Both the position numbers and the translations under genes were made by a program. DNA of 64,000 nt from Hydrangea macrophylla (lineage: Eukaryota; Streptophyta; Magnoliopsida; Cornales; Hydrangeaceae), in NCBI GenBank assembly GCA_033977485.1, contig CM066995.1, positions 48,483,162 through 48,547,161 on the forward strand, given 5' to 3'. The notes under the pieces were generated by a model. That model was not told the DNA's origin, searched no databases, and saw nothing but the letters and a program-made list of their open reading frames with translations. Numbering within the stretch: position 1 is the first letter of the stretch; each line of letters begins with the position of its first letter. Positions 34,523-46,041 of this stretch are shown here, piece after piece.

Positions 34523-35313
34523 ACTTATTCCTTAAAGCATAACATTCATATTAACTCTTATTTAGTTTTTCAACATAGCTATTACAACGTGCAAATGGAT
34601 GTTGGATACTAAAATGGTCAACATATGCATTCATCTTAGTGAAGCTAGAAAAACGCGGGAATTTAATTCATAAAAGGATGAGATTAAAATGAATGTATCA
34701 TCGCTTGATAACAGCTAACAGAAAAGAGGATATTCAAAATTATTCTACCAATGAAGTTTCTAATAAAAATTTCAAAAATTGTGTGTAACATCTGTTCAAT
34801 TTTAGGGAAATTTCTTGAAATTTTTGTGCCTTTATTCGCATTTGTAATTGAGATTGTAAGAACAATGAAATAAGTTAGATTGCTAAATAACATGCTCAGG
34901 GTGATATTCTATCTACATCCTACCCCCAACTGAAAATCGCGATGGCCTCAGATGTTGATTTTCAAAAATAGATAGAGAGATATCACTTGGGAAAGCAAAG
35001 CAATAACCGCATGCAGCACAAGCTGTAAAGAAACATACAATCTCCAAGCAGCCAAGATAAAAAGAAAGATAGACAATGGATAATCACAAGCATATGATCT
35101 ATATATAACAACAGAACATCACTGGAAATATAGAACAATGAAAATGACAGAGCAGCGATAATAAAGTGCATCCAAACCAAACTATCCAACAGTCCCAAAT
35201 ATCCACATAGAGTACCACATAACCAAAATCCAAAAGACAAAAGAGGAGAGCAGAGAGATATAAATAAGAAAGAAAAGATACAACAAAACTCTCCAAACTC
35301 TCGAAGTCAAAAC

Positions 35314-36729
35314 CTAGACATCATCCGCGACATCTGATAAAATCTCTATCGGCGCATCGGGGGTATCCTCAATTCCACCCTCAACAACAGTACGGGCCAT
35401 CACCGGGTCACTCTCAGTCACGACTGGAGGTGGTGGAAGTGGAGCCTCCGCAGAAGGTGGTGCCGCTGAGGATGATGGTGCAGAAAGGTCAGCATGTGGT
35501 GGTGAGGCCTCAGAAGTGGGTGGTGGATCAGAAGAGGATGGACCAGTGGTAGTCGGTGCAGTAGGGGCAGGTGGAGGTGTATGTAATGACTGGTCAACCC
35601 CCAACTGGATCAAGATGGCCTCTAGAAAAGTCATCATGTGGTCCACTCGGCCCTCGAGTCTAATCTGAGCCTCTCTCTCCTCTAATAATAACTCGTGAAC
35701 AATCGGCAGAGGCACGGATGAAGAAGACTCTTCATGGGCCTGAGTTTGAGCCTGAGATCGCTGTCTCAGCTCAAACTGTGCAATCTCAACCCGAGGATCA
35801 ACCTCGTCATCGGAATCAAGCTCCTCAGCCTCTGTCGGCGTCCCTGATGCTGCACCCTCAGTGTCGGTGCCATCGCCTCTCCGTCTCTTCTCTCCAACTT
35901 TCGCTTTCCCTTTACCCTTCCTCTTCCTCTTCTGAACATCAGATCGGCATGAAACTGTCTCGCCAAAACGACTGCGAGCCTGAGAGGTCGCATCATCAGG
36001 TAAGGGAATGAGGCCAGCCTGCTCGATCACTCGGTGAATAGCCCATGCACCTTTCAAGTGCTTCTTGCCAGTAATGTAGCGGGTGGGGTGCCTCATGAAA
36101 TCAATGTACAGGCGAGGCAAATAGACCGGCAACCCCGTCCCTATGGCATATAAAACATGGGCATACCAGGCTGCAATCTTCTCCCAGTAGGAAGTCACCA
36201 AAAGACAGTTGCTCAGGGCAAGGTGAAGCATATGATAATTATCGATCAGGTAGGAGTCAGCAATAAGGGATGCACCATCCCAGCTTGATAACGCACCTCC
36301 GGTGAGCTCTCTGATGACAGCGGTCAGTGGAAGCACCGGTCTATCAGCACGGTTCGGGCATATACAGTTAGGCACCTCCGGGACCCCTAGAGCAGCGGAA
36401 ACGGTGGCTGGACTGAACACTATCTCCCGACCGCGGAAGAATGATCGTAAAGTGAATGTGGCACAAGCCGCGCGGATCCACGAAAGATTCTCTCTCTTTG
36501 TTTGAGAGAGAAAATCATACCAATGTGGCATGGCTCGAAGACGGGTGAGATACCAAGGAGTAGTGAGCCATGCCGTCTCAAGTGGTCGCTCAAGCATGAC
36601 CTTTCTGGATTGGAAATAGCGCGTGAACCACTGGCGGTCGGGGGTATTCCGGAAGGCGTGGTGTGGGACCGGGTCGGGAATAACGAGGTCAAAGGGCTTC
36701 TCCCTGTGATATCCTGTAATAGGGTTCAT
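35314..36729 (-). CDS. Third ORF of Athila element E, intact, 471 codons
   Basis: An uninterrupted ORF downstream of pol, where Athila elements carry an extra, sometimes env-like, ORF. Residues 1-250 are globular (PWYLTRLRAMPHWYDFLSQ, FFRGREIVFSPATVSAALGVP, NCLLVTSYWEKIAAWYAHVL). They resemble the putative plant transposon protein domain often annotated in Athila-type ORFs. A basic stretch (KRKRKGKGKAKVGEKRRR, about 267-285) looks like a nuclear localisation signal. An acidic and glutamine-rich linker and a Pro/Ser-rich tail follow. No signal peptide or strong transmembrane helix is seen, so an envelope role is not supported. A splice-acceptor-like TTTTCCATTTTAG ends 10 nt before the ATG, suggesting a spliced mRNA. 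Confidence 0.75.
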   Translation of the reverse strand: MNPITGYHREKPFDLVIPDPVPHHAFRNTPDRQWFTRYFQSRKVMLERPLETAWLTTPWYLTRLRAMPHWYDFLSQTKRENLSWIRAACATFTLRSFFRGREIVFSPATVSAALGVPEVPNCICPNRADRPVLPLTAVIRELTGGALSSWDGASLIADSYLIDNYHMLHLALSNCLLVTSYWEKIAAWYAHVLYAIGTGLPVYLPRLYIDFMRHPTRYITGKKHLKGAWAIHRVIEQAGLIPLPDDATSQARSRFGETVSCRSDVQKRKRKGKGKAKVGEKRRRGDGTDTEGAASGTPTEAEELDSDDEVDPRVEIAQFELRQRSQAQTQAHEESSSSVPLPIVHELLLEEREAQIRLEGRVDHMMTFLEAILIQLGVDQSLHTPPPAPTAPTTTGPSSSDPPPTSEASPPHADLSAPSSSAAPPSAEAPLPPPPVVTESDPVMARTVVEGGIEDTPDAPIEILSDVADDV

Positions 36730-36817
36730 TGTGAGGACCCTAAAATGGAAAAGAAAAAGAAACGATAAATAAAAACAGAAACTAAAAAGGAACTAGGTAA
36801 ACTGTCACTGCCAGAGT

Positions 36818-36896
36818 TCGAGCGATCGAACTGTTATCGATCGATCGATCGAATAAGGCACCACTTCGATCGCTTGAGTGTGTTCGATCGATCGAA
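36818..36896. promoter_or_regulatory. Internal palindrome array upstream of the third ORF of E
   Basis: Sites similar to TCGATCGATCGA start at 36818, 36837 or 36841 (an overlapping long copy), 36866 and 36884, about 90-170 bp upstream of the ATG at 36729 on the element strand. A smaller group is at 37255, 37274 and 37289. Confidence 0.75.
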
Positions 36897-37071
36897 CACA
36901 GAGATGCGGCAGCGACGAGAAACACGAACGGAAAAGAAAGGAACTCAATGAACAAGGCACGAAACTAAAAGATAAATGGTCAAAGGACCAATGGGGGGGG
37001 ATCCCCATGAAATTAGAACGAAAATGGAAAGAGGGGGTGGCTCGTGGCCTTACCTCGGGATATGTGTGCAA

Positions 37072-37083
37072 GGGGGGGGGGGG
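37072..37083 (+). repeat. Run of 12 G in E
   Basis: Homopolymer in the noncoding interval between the acidic gene and the third ORF. Confidence 0.9.
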
Positions 37084-37254
37084 TGAAGGTGATGAAGATG
37101 ATGATTTGGGGATGAGGGGCTCCTTGAATCTACGTGTGTGGTAGGTAGAGCAAAAATTGCCCCGAGTGCCTCTGTCACCGATCGCTCAAAAGAAGTGAGG
37201 GAGATGAAAAGAACTGATGAAGTGTACGCTGGACGCCTCGTTTAAACACAGGTT

Positions 37255-37300
37255 TCGATTGATCGAAATATGTTCGATCGAAATATGTTCGATCGATCGA
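37255..37300. promoter_or_regulatory. Second internal palindrome group in E
   Basis: TCGATTGATCGA at 37255, a half-site TCGATCGAAATA at 37274, and TCGATCGATCGA at 37289 (steps 19 and 15). Confidence 0.7.
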
Positions 37301-37631
37301 ACATAGAGATTCCACAAAATGCCTGAATTGAGAAATTACACACCCCCAACTGACCCAAGTTATTCTGGACATACAGTAGAATGATAAAACAGTGCAATGA
37401 CAGGACATGTAAGCCAAAAACACATCCTCATAATAGAAAAATTGCAATTTTTATATAAATAGAACTTTATAATAGCATCCATATTTCAAAATTATTGCCC
37501 CCACTTGGTATTTAAGACCTTATTCAACTAAAGAAAACTAAAATAAAACTAACACCAATAAAGTTTTTGTCTAGGATTACACTTCAATTGATAATAGAAA
37601 GATCAATGATTGAATACAATTGAAGTGATTA

Positions 37632-38562
37632 CTACTCTTCGAGCAAGAAAATTTCTTCTTCCACCATTGCTTCATTCTCCGCTAAAACTTCGCATGTGGA
37701 TTCCAAACTTGATGATTCCCTTTCCCAGAATAGTCGGAAGGCAGCAAGGACATCATCGAGCAAGTCTAAAGTTTCTAAGGAATTGAAAGCCCATCCAAGA
37801 GGTTATCCTGTTGGAGACAAGGATAACGGAGTACAACAGTGCAACGGACTGTCCTCTTGCGGCGGATTGCCCGGGGACCATATGTAGGGCCCAAAGCCAT
37901 GAACCAGTTGATGTGGAAGATAAAGAGGCGGGAATGGTGGATTCATAGTGACAATCCTAACAAAGGGAAAAACAAAACGAAAACAACGAAAAGAAAAGAA
38001 ATTAAATAAAAACAAAAGGCAAAGACAACAGAAGAAAAAAACTAAAATGAAGAAAACAAGAGAAAGACAAGTGACGACAAAGTAACCTCACTATTGGCAT
38101 GAGACACCCATGCGCACTGGCAGGTAATGGGCATTGAAGCCGGAACAACAAATAACTCATGTGCACATAAATGTAGGGAACCACTTGGATGACAAGGAAG
38201 TCATCAACAAAAGTGAATACAGCATTGTGGCGTTCGGGCACCACATCCTGTAGGTCTTCTTCGTCCCATGGTTCCCACATGGAGTCATTCTCCCACTGCT
38301 CTAAGAGAGCATCATCCACTTCTCCAATGAAATACCCTTCAGGTTCTCCTTCCTCTCCAGAGAGGTCCATATGCTCGAACGGGTTAATTTGGAGAAGAGC
38401 AGGATTGTAAGGGATGTATCCAAAGGTCAGATCCACTACATCATCCGCTCCCGGACCTTCATAGGGAGATAGGCAGAACGCTATCTCATCGGTAGTCCAA
38501 GGGGGATTCGGATATTCTGAATCAGCCCAGGACCCAATTGAGTGGGCATCATCATCTCTCAT
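37632..38562 (-). pseudogene. Acidic gene between pol and third ORF of E, probably spliced
   Basis: An ATG at 38562 follows directly on a splice-acceptor-like CTCTCCCATGCAG. It opens 186 codons rich in Asp/Glu and aromatic residues (GSWADSEYPNPPWTTDEIAF, EQWENDSMWEPWDEEDLQ). A possible donor GAG|GTTACT is at 38089. An acceptor CCTTTGTTAG is at 37956 just before a second ATG (MNPPFPPLYLPHQLVHGFG). That frame runs through one TAA at 37803 into FNSLETLDLLDDVLAAF...EEEIFLLEE and stops at 37632. I do not recognise a family. Exon structure is inferred from signals only. Without splicing, the hydrophobic tail to 38002 is probably intron read-through. Confidence 0.5.
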
Positions 38563-38735
38563 ATTGAACAGCCTGCATGGGAGAGATAATATGAAACAGC
38601 AGATTAGAATCGAAATCACTTGTAGAAAAAGAAATAAAAATGGAAGACAGCAAAAGTAAAGGCATACAACAACAACGTGGAGAAAACGCTTAATGTTTGG
38701 GATCAAGAGTAGTTGGGTTCATCCAGTTGGATGAA

Positions 38736-39890
38736 CTAAGCCTCTGTTTGGAAATTCTCCAAGAACGGTTTTAGCCTTTGGCCATTGACCTTGAAAACTG
38801 CATCGTTCTTGGGGTTTATTAGCTCGACTGCCCCATGTGGAAAGACAGATTTGACGCTGAATGGTCCTGTCTACCTAGATCGGAGTTTGCCTAGGAAAAG
38901 GTGGAGGCGAGAGTCGTACAGCAAGACTTTCTGCCCGGGCTCGAATGAATTACGACAAATGGTTTTATCGTGGCGAGCCTTCAACCTTTCCTTGTGCAAT
39001 CGAGCATTGTCGTATGCATCTCGACGTATTTCTTCCAATTCAGCCAATTGGAGTTTACGAAGATGCCCTCCCTCTTTAATATCAAAGTTCAATGAGCGTG
39101 TCGCCCAATAAGCTTTGTGTTGGATTTTGACAGGGAGGTGACATGCTTTCCCGTATACTAGCCTAAATGGGGACATCCCTAGGTTCGTTTTGTATGCAGT
39201 ACGGTATGCCCATAGTGCATTAGTCAGTTTATATGCCCAATCCTTTCTGTTGAAACCAACCGTCTTTTTGAGAATATGCTTGATTTCTCGGTTAGCCAAC
39301 TCTGCTTGCCCGTTTGTTTATGGATGGTGGGCGAGAGCGATTTTGTGGTTGACCCCATATTTCTTGAGGTGTGATTCCAAAGGCCTATTGCAAAAGTGCT
39401 TGCCTTGGTCACTTATTAGGGCTTTCGGGGTTCCAAAACGCGATAGAATATGTTCCTTAAGAAAGGACATCACCGTTTTGTGGTCATTGCGTCTTGTTGA
39501 TATCGCTTCTACCCACTTTGATATATATTCCACAGCGAGGAGTATATATTCGCAGTTGTTTGATTTAGGAAACGGGCCCATGAAGTCTATGCCCCAACAA
39601 TCGAATATTTCAATCGTGATAATGGGGGTTAAGGGCATGGAGTTCCTTTTTGAAATTGTACCAAGCTGTTGACAGCGTTGGCACATTTTGCAGAAAGCGT
39701 AGGCATCTTTAAACAAGGTGGGCCAGTAGAAACCGCTATGTAGAACTTTTTGTGCAGTCTTTTGTGATGCGAAATGGCCACCGCATGCCTCAGAATGGCA
39801 TGATGCTAAAATGACGGTTATATCCTCGTTTGGAACGCAACGTCTGATGACCTGATCAGCACAATACTTAAATAAGTACAGGTCATCGAA
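38736..39890 (-). pseudogene. Integrase of element E
   Basis: Zinc-binding part with [20 protein letters not shown] and CKMCQRCQ. The DDE core has [24 protein letters not shown] and the [13 protein letters not shown] block (Glu). The C-terminal part runs through [14 protein letters not shown] and [17 protein letters not shown] to the polyprotein stop at 38736. Two in-frame stops replace single residues: TAA at 39318-39320 (before TNGQ) and TAG at 38871-38873 (before TGPF). Confidence 0.9.
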
Positions 39891-41458
39891 GAAGAAATGA
39901 CGTGCGAAAGAGAGGAACCGCTTCTTGTCTTGATTTGACCAATGTCCAGAAGTCTCTCCCGTAACCAGATAGTTTACTATATCTGCATACCAGGGTAGAG
40001 CGGACACAGTCATCAGTTGCTCATCTGGGAATTTGTCCTTTATCGGTATGGGTTCAGTATTGTCAACAAACGTTAACCGAGATAAATGGTCCACAACCAC
40101 ATTCTCTATACCCTTTTTGTCTTTGATTGTGATATCGAACTCTTGGAGTAGGAGTATCCAACGAATCAGCCTTTGTTTCGCATCCTTCTTAGATAACAAG
40201 TATTTGAGGGTCGAGTGGTCTGTAAACAGACGATTGGGGACCTTATCAGATATAACCTGAATTTATCCAGAGCAAAAACTATCGCCAGTAGCTCATTTTC
40301 GGTAGTTGTATAATTCATTTGAGCTTCATTAAGTGTACGACTGGCGTAGTAGATTACGTAAAGCTTTTTATCCTTCCTCTGTCCTAGCACTGCGCCAATG
40401 GCGTAGTCACTAGCATCGCACATTAACTCAAAAGGCAAACTCCAGTCGGGTGCCTGTATTATCGGTGCAGAGGTAAGGTGTTCTTTTAGTGCGTCAAAAG
40501 ATGTTTGACAATTTTCCGACCATTCGAATGGCATGTCTTTTGCTAACAGTTGACACAGTGGCCGGGAAATTGCACTAAAATTTTGGATAAAGCGACGATA
40601 GAATCCCGCATGTCCCAGAAAGGATCGAATAACTCTGACTGTACGAGGGATAGGTAAGTTCGAGATTATATCTACTTTTGCTTTATCGACTTGGATACCT
40701 TTATCAGAAATGATGTGTCCGAGGACAATTCCCTTGGTCACCATGAAGTGACATTTTTCCTAGTTTAGTACTAGGTGTTTGTCCTCGCATCTAGCTAGCA
40801 CACGTTCCAGATTGTCTAAGCAATTTTCGAAACTATGGCCGAACACAGAGAAATCATCCATAAATACTTCAAGAATTTGCTCGACCATGTCACTGAAAAT
40901 ACTCAACATGCATCGCTGAAATGTAGCAGGTGCATTGCATAGCCCGAAAGGCATACGTCGGTAGGCGAAAGTACCGAACGGAGACGTGAAGGTTGTTTTC
41001 TCCTGATCTTCAGGAAAAATTTCTATCTGATTATAACCGCTGTATCCGTCCAGAAAGCAGTAGTATTTATGACCCGCCACTCGTTCTAGCATTTGATCCA
41101 TGAACGGCAATGGAAAATGGTCTTTTCGGGTCACAGTATTCAGCTTTCGATAATCAATACACATCCGCCATCCGGTGGGGATGCGTGTGGGTACTAATTT
41201 GCCATCTTTATTTGGAATAACTATTATACCTGCCTTTTTACGTACCACTTGGGTCGGACTGACCCAGGGGCTGTCAGAGATAGGATATATAATCCCAACA
41301 TCGAGTAGTTTTAATACTTCCTTTTTGACTACTTCTTGCATGTTGGGATTCAGACGCCTTTGCATTTGTCGCGAAGGTTTAGCGTCTTCCTCCAAATAAA
41401 TTTTATGGGTGCATACGGACGGGCTTATGCCTTTGAGATTGGCAATCGTCCATCCCAA
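39891..41458 (-). pseudogene. pol: Reverse transcriptase and RNase H of element E
   Basis: RT runs from HKIYLEEDAKPSRQMQRRLN through WRMCIDYRKLNTVTRKDHFP, DGYSGYNQIEIFPEDQEKT and RRMPFGLCNAPATFQRCM to a VFMDDFSVFG active site. A TAG at 40760 replaces the Trp before EKCHFMV. RNase H shows LMCDASDYAIGAVLGQ and TTTENELLAIVFAL. A frameshift near 40230 separates it from the following tether ([10 protein letters not shown]). Another shift at about 41440 separates RT from the protease side. Confidence 0.9.
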
Positions 41459-43106
41459 TGCTCCTTTATGTTGTTTAGCATCAGAATTAGCTTACCCTCT
41501 TGTTCAGCATTCAAAGTTGATGATATTATGACAGGGTAAGTCTTTTCAGTCCCTAGGAAAGCGTATTTGAGCTCTTTTGGAAGCTCTTTTAATTCCAATT
41601 CGGGGAATTGAAAATTTGATGGCATCACTAGTTTTGTCTTTGGAGGTAGTGGTTCATATAGTGTTACTCACATGCATTTAGCTCTACACTCCTTTTTCGT
41701 TTCCATCATGAGGCACGTATGATTTAAAGCAGAATCCAATGGAGTAGAGTCTTTAGGTTAATAGATAGCGTCAAATTATGGCACAACTACCTCCAAAGGA
41801 TCTTTGTAGTCAATAACATCTGCCTCGTCTTCGATGACTATCTCAATATAATTAACTTCTTCGTCATCTTCGTATTCTTCAGGTCTAGGATTGGAGAAAA
41901 TTTTATGGTTGCAGTCATGTTTCCGAACACAATAGTCATTGTACCACTTCTTATTTTTATTGAGGCATTAATTGTATTTAGAAATGGACGTCCAAATATC
42001 ACTGGGATTTGTGTACCTGGGTTAGACACAGGTTCGGTGTCTAAAATTACAAAATCGACCGGGAAGACAAATGAGTCTATCTGTACAAGGACGTCTTCTA
42101 ACACTCCTCTCGGGTATTTGACCGACCTATCTACCAATTGTAATGCAACTCGGGTGGGTTTGTATTCGCCTAGCCCTAGTTATTTATAGACTGAATATGG
42201 CAGAAGGTTGACGCTTGCTCCTAGGTCGAGGAGTGCGTTGTCTATTCTTTGATTCCCAATTTGACATGAGATAGTGGGAGTACCGGGGTCTTTGAGTTTC
42301 GGAGGCAATTCGTTTTGGATGATTGAGCTTGCTTGGCAAGCAACATAAGCGTGTTTCTTCACACTTTGCCTCCTCTTGACCGTGCATAAATCTTTAAGAT
42401 ATTTCGCATAGGCCGGCACTTGTTTAATTGCATCTAGGAGTGGGAGGTTTATTTTTACTTGTTTAAATAATTCCATGAACTCCTGATTCTTTATCTCATT
42501 TCTGGGTTTCTTAAGCCTTTGAGGGTAAGGCGCAGGGAAGGGGTATCTCGGTAATTCGTCATTAACGGGCTCCTTTCCGGGCCTTCTCTCAACTTCTTCC
42601 ACTTTTTCAGGAGCCTCAATGTTTGTTCCTAAAGGTTCATTACTAGTAGTTGGCTCCTCTTCTTGAGTAGAAGGTTTGTTTGCATTGACCACTTCGTCCT
42701 CCTCGTACTCTTCAGGAGTAGAGAGAGGCATGTTTAGCCCTATAATCTTGCCGCTCCTTAGGGTAGTTACGGCTTTAGCTTGTTCATGATTAGGGGGATC
42801 GTTGTTGTATCCCTTAGGGTTTTGAAGTGGTTGGGCAGGAAATGTTCCACCCAATCCCTCTTGTCGTGCATCCATCCTATCTAACGTCGCAGACATTTTA
42901 CTCATCATTTGAATTAATTGTTGTGTTAAGTTGACGTTAGAGAGAGGATCTTCCTCTTGCACCTTTTTGTGCGGTGGCACGTACACATTAGCCTGTTGAT
43001 TATTAGAGGGTTGCACTTGGTTGTAATTATTAGGTCTATTTTCATTGTACGGCTGGGACTGCCTATTGTATTGCCCTTGATATTGGTTATTATTGTAGGG
43101 GTGTTG
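41459..43106 (-). pseudogene. Gag C-terminal part and protease of element E
   Basis: In the same frame as gag, after the TAA at 43107: Asn/Gln-rich sequence, a coiled-coil-like QLIQMMSKMSATLDRMDARQE, an acidic linker, then KINLPLLDAIKQVPAYAKYLKDLC. The protease follows with DNALLDLGASVNLLPYSVYK (active-site DLGAS) and VIFGRPFLNTINASI. Stops at 42180 and 41838 and shifts between 41838 and 41460 break it. LELKELPKELKYAFLG before RT is the usual Athila linker. Confidence 0.85.
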
Positions 43107-44261
43107 TTAATGATGTTGATTTTGGGTCCCAGCATCATTTTTCCAATCAAAACCAGGGTGATTCCATCGATTGTTATTGTTTTGTAAATTATTGTTGTTA
43201 TAGGAATTCCCTGTCCCCCTATACCCTTGCATGGCATTCATTTCCATGGGGGGTTGTTCTTGAAAATACGGCACATTAGGACAATATTGAGTGGTATGTC
43301 CCAACATATTGCATGTGCCGCATGGTTCTTCAGTCAAATTCTGCCTCGAACTTCCTCCTTTCACGCCTAACTCCTCTACTTTCTTTGCTAGTTCTTCGTA
43401 TTTAGTCATGAGGTGATCTTCACTGTTTAGTTGGTATAGGCTTTTCTCTTCTACACAGGATATCTGTGAGCGTGAGACATCATCAGAATTCGACCATTCA
43501 AGAGCGTATTCGGCCAACCAATCGAAATGGGCTTCAGCCTCTTTGGTGTTTTTACGGAGAAATGGGCCTGAATTCATGGTTTCCACCAACTTTTTCGTTT
43601 CACCATTCAACCCATGATAAAAGAAGCTGATAGTTCGCCATTTCTCAAACCCATGGTGTGGGCACGAGAGAAGCAGATCTTTGAAATGTTCCCAAGTTTG
43701 AGTGAAGGTTTCATTGCTCTTTTGTTTATAGGAATTAATTTGGCGTTGAAGGTCAGTGGTCATGCGAGTTGGATAGAATTTCTTTAGAAATGCGGTGTTC
43801 ATCGCTTGCCAGGTGAAGATTGAATTGGGTTTTAAGGTGAGTAACCACGCCTTTGCTTTATCCTTCAAGGTGAAAGTAAATAGCATTAGACGTGTCACGT
43901 CCACAGGACAATTATGTGAGAATGTTTTGCAAACATCCTCGAAGTCCTTGACATGTAAGTACGCCTTCTCACTTTCCATTCCATGAAAGGTGGGAAGAAG
44001 TTGGATCATCCCATTGCGAAATTGAAATTCACCAGTGTGTGGTGGGATTAGAATGCAAAAGGGTGTAGGTGCGTGTTCTGGTTGCATGAGATCGCACAGA
44101 GGTCGTAGCGCCTCATCAAGTGGTGCAACCACATTATCACCATGTTCACTTTGATTATCACCCATTGATTCAGTAGGAGTAGCTACAGGGTTAACAGAAC
44201 TAGACGAATCTGATAAGTAGAGTGGAGTTTTGAAAATTCCTTCAATGGAATTGTTGGACAT
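43107..44261 (-). pseudogene. gag: Gag of element E (Athila type)
   Basis: 384 codons from ATG 44261. The core has FQFRNGMIQLLPTFHGMES, HVKDFEDVCKTF, FTFTLKDKAKAWLLTLKP, FLKKFYPTRMT, TWEHFKDLLLSCPHHGF and FFYHGLNGETKKLVETM. The zinc knuckle is CGTCNMLGHTTQYC. The TAA at 43107-43109 cuts an Asn/Gln/His-rich stretch; a Gln codon is the likely original. The rest continues in frame below. The leader between PBS and ATG is only about 115 bp. Confidence 0.9.
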
Positions 44262-44376
44262 GAACTAAGAGAGTTCCTAAGGAGAGTGTTTGACCTAAGG
44301 AACTAAAAGAAAAAGAAATTAAAAACAGAAATAGATGAAGAGAGATTGAGGTAACCTAAGTATTAACTCGTCGCCT

Positions 44377-44394
44377 TCCCCGGCAACAGCGCCA
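44377..44394 (-). other. Primer-binding site of element E (tRNA-Asp)
   Basis: Plus strand TCCCCGGCAACAGCGCCA, one base different from the perfect site in F. The 6-nt spacer AAAACT separates it from the LTR. Confidence 0.9.
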
Positions 44395-44400
44395 AAAACT

Positions 44401-46036
44401 TGACACGGAAATAATTTGTGTGCGCTTGTGTGCTATGCCCAAGTGTAGGTAATTGTGCAAGTAGTAAACTGGATTAAGTCCAGGTCGATCCCACAGAGAA
44501 GGATGAGAATTAAATTACCTAGATTAGACTCTAACAGAAAAGAGGATTCAATGTTTTAAAAGAAGTGTAGAACACAAAGTTCCACGGTTTATAACTACTA
44601 AAGATAAAGCAAGTAAATTAAACTAATGATTCCTTAACTAACTAAAACGAGATTTGAAAGCGGTTTTTCATTTAAATTAAAGGGAATGTTGGGATTACAC
44701 GAATCCACCGCGACCTAGCCATCTACCATGCAACTACGTTGAAGCTCAATGGAGCACATTTTCTACAGTATTCCATATTTCTCTTAGGATAAAGCATCCA
44801 TAGTCCTTTCATGACCGGGACTATGTCATCACAGTTAAGTTTGAAATACATGAAAACAGTTTAAATTAATAGTTAAGACTCGCACCTACAATGGTGTTAG
44901 CATTGAGGGTGGTTTGCAAAAGGTATTAAAAAAAACGCCTTAAGGCTTAAAGTTTAAAGACTGTTTTGACAAACTTAGCGTTTGGGGACAGTTTTATAAC
45001 GAATCAGTAAAGCAGAAAGTCTAGGAATACTGCATAGGATGTCCTCAAGAAAAAGGGGGTTCGATCGATCGACGCGCTTTTGATCGATCGAACATCTTCT
45101 TCCTTCGATCGATCGAACAATGTTAGATCGCTCGGCTATGTCTCTGGTACGATCGATCGAACAAACTTCGATCGATCGAACACAGGAATAATTCTGCTGC
45201 ATGGCAGAGGCTTGAGATCACGGTTTCATCATGATCTCCCAACCTGAGGACTACTCAGACATGGTCTGGAGTGTCTCAGTGTCGTTTTCAACGTCGATAT
45301 CCATTAAAGGTGTGTTTGTTTGCATTTTAATCGTGAAAACTATGAAAAACAATGGTGAAGACTTATCTAGCATTCAAACTAAGAGTTTAACAAATCACAC
45401 TACTCTTAACTAAGTGCAGAATGTAAATAAACAATAAAAAGGTAACCTGGAAAGATAAACTTTGATTAAACTAGAGAAAAAGCAATCCAAAACAATATCC
45501 AAGCTTGTAAACCTACAAAACAATGAAAGAAACTCTCTTTCTCTCTAAAAAATGATAAAAGTGATAGTGGGCGTCCTTATGGACGTATACATTACGAGTA
45601 TATATACTAGAGGCCTAATGCTAGGGTTAAAACTCTGTCTTCTGCTGCGTGCACGTATTCTGATAAAAGGCATGTTCGATCGATCGAAAACACTCGATCG
45701 ATCGAACTTTTGGAATCTTAGATCGCTTGAAACATCTTAGATCGATCGAAGTCTCGATCGCTTGAGAGGACTTCGATCGCTCGAACTTCAATTTTCAGCT
45801 TTGAGTTATCTTCATTAAAGTTAAGCACTTCCTTTTATCCTGCTCCTTCAATTATTCACACAGAGACAGTAATCTGCACAAATTACAGCTAAAACACACA
45901 ACTTATCATAGATTAATCATAATGTGTAGAAACTGGCATTGTAATCCAAATTGCAGATATATGCGGGAATTGTGAACTAAATTAGCGTGTTTTCCTCTTT
46001 TAGCGCTGTTGTATTTTACAAATACCCCGCTTGTCA
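44401..46036 (-). repeat. 5' LTR of element E (1636 bp)
   Basis: Bounded TGACACGGAA and CTTGTCA. The downstream array is at about 45062-45182. The full upstream array of six sites starts at 45676, 45694, 45719, 45738, 45754 and 45773 (steps 18, 25, 19, 16 and 19). The TATA-like TATATATA at about 45599 lies between them. Confidence 0.93.
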
Positions 46037-46041
46037 ATAGG

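Larger units (their letters stand above)
32952..35313 (-). other. 3' noncoding region of element E
   Basis: No convincing gene. Contents: a conserved block at 33058-33178 shared with F (47938-48057), a T-rich tract at 33826-33879, a 208-bp tandem duplication at 34107-34522, and a second polypurine-like AGTTGGGGG at 34923-34931. Confidence 0.6.
31352..46036 (-). mobile_element. Element E: Athila retrotransposon in the 5' LTR of B
   Basis: LTRs at 31352-32916 and 44401-46036, TSD ATAGG at 31347-31351 and 46037-46041. On the minus strand the order is 5' LTR, tRNA-Asp PBS, gag, protease, RT, RNase H, integrase, an acidic gene, an intact 471-codon ORF, a long 3' noncoding region, polypurine tract, 3' LTR. 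Gag-pol carries several single-base stops and shifts. LTRs differ by a few percent by eye plus a 62-bp array deletion. Confidence 0.94.

Noticed and set aside
34983..35296. Hydrophobic ORFs on the minus strand downstream of the third ORF of E
   Set aside because: Short, AT/T-rich, overlapping in two frames, without a conserved start or partner in F. Probably chance membrane-like translation of noncoding DNA.
35314..36729. Calling the third ORF of E an envelope gene
   Set aside because: No signal peptide, transmembrane anchor or furin-like site is visible. A basic nuclear localisation-like stretch points elsewhere.
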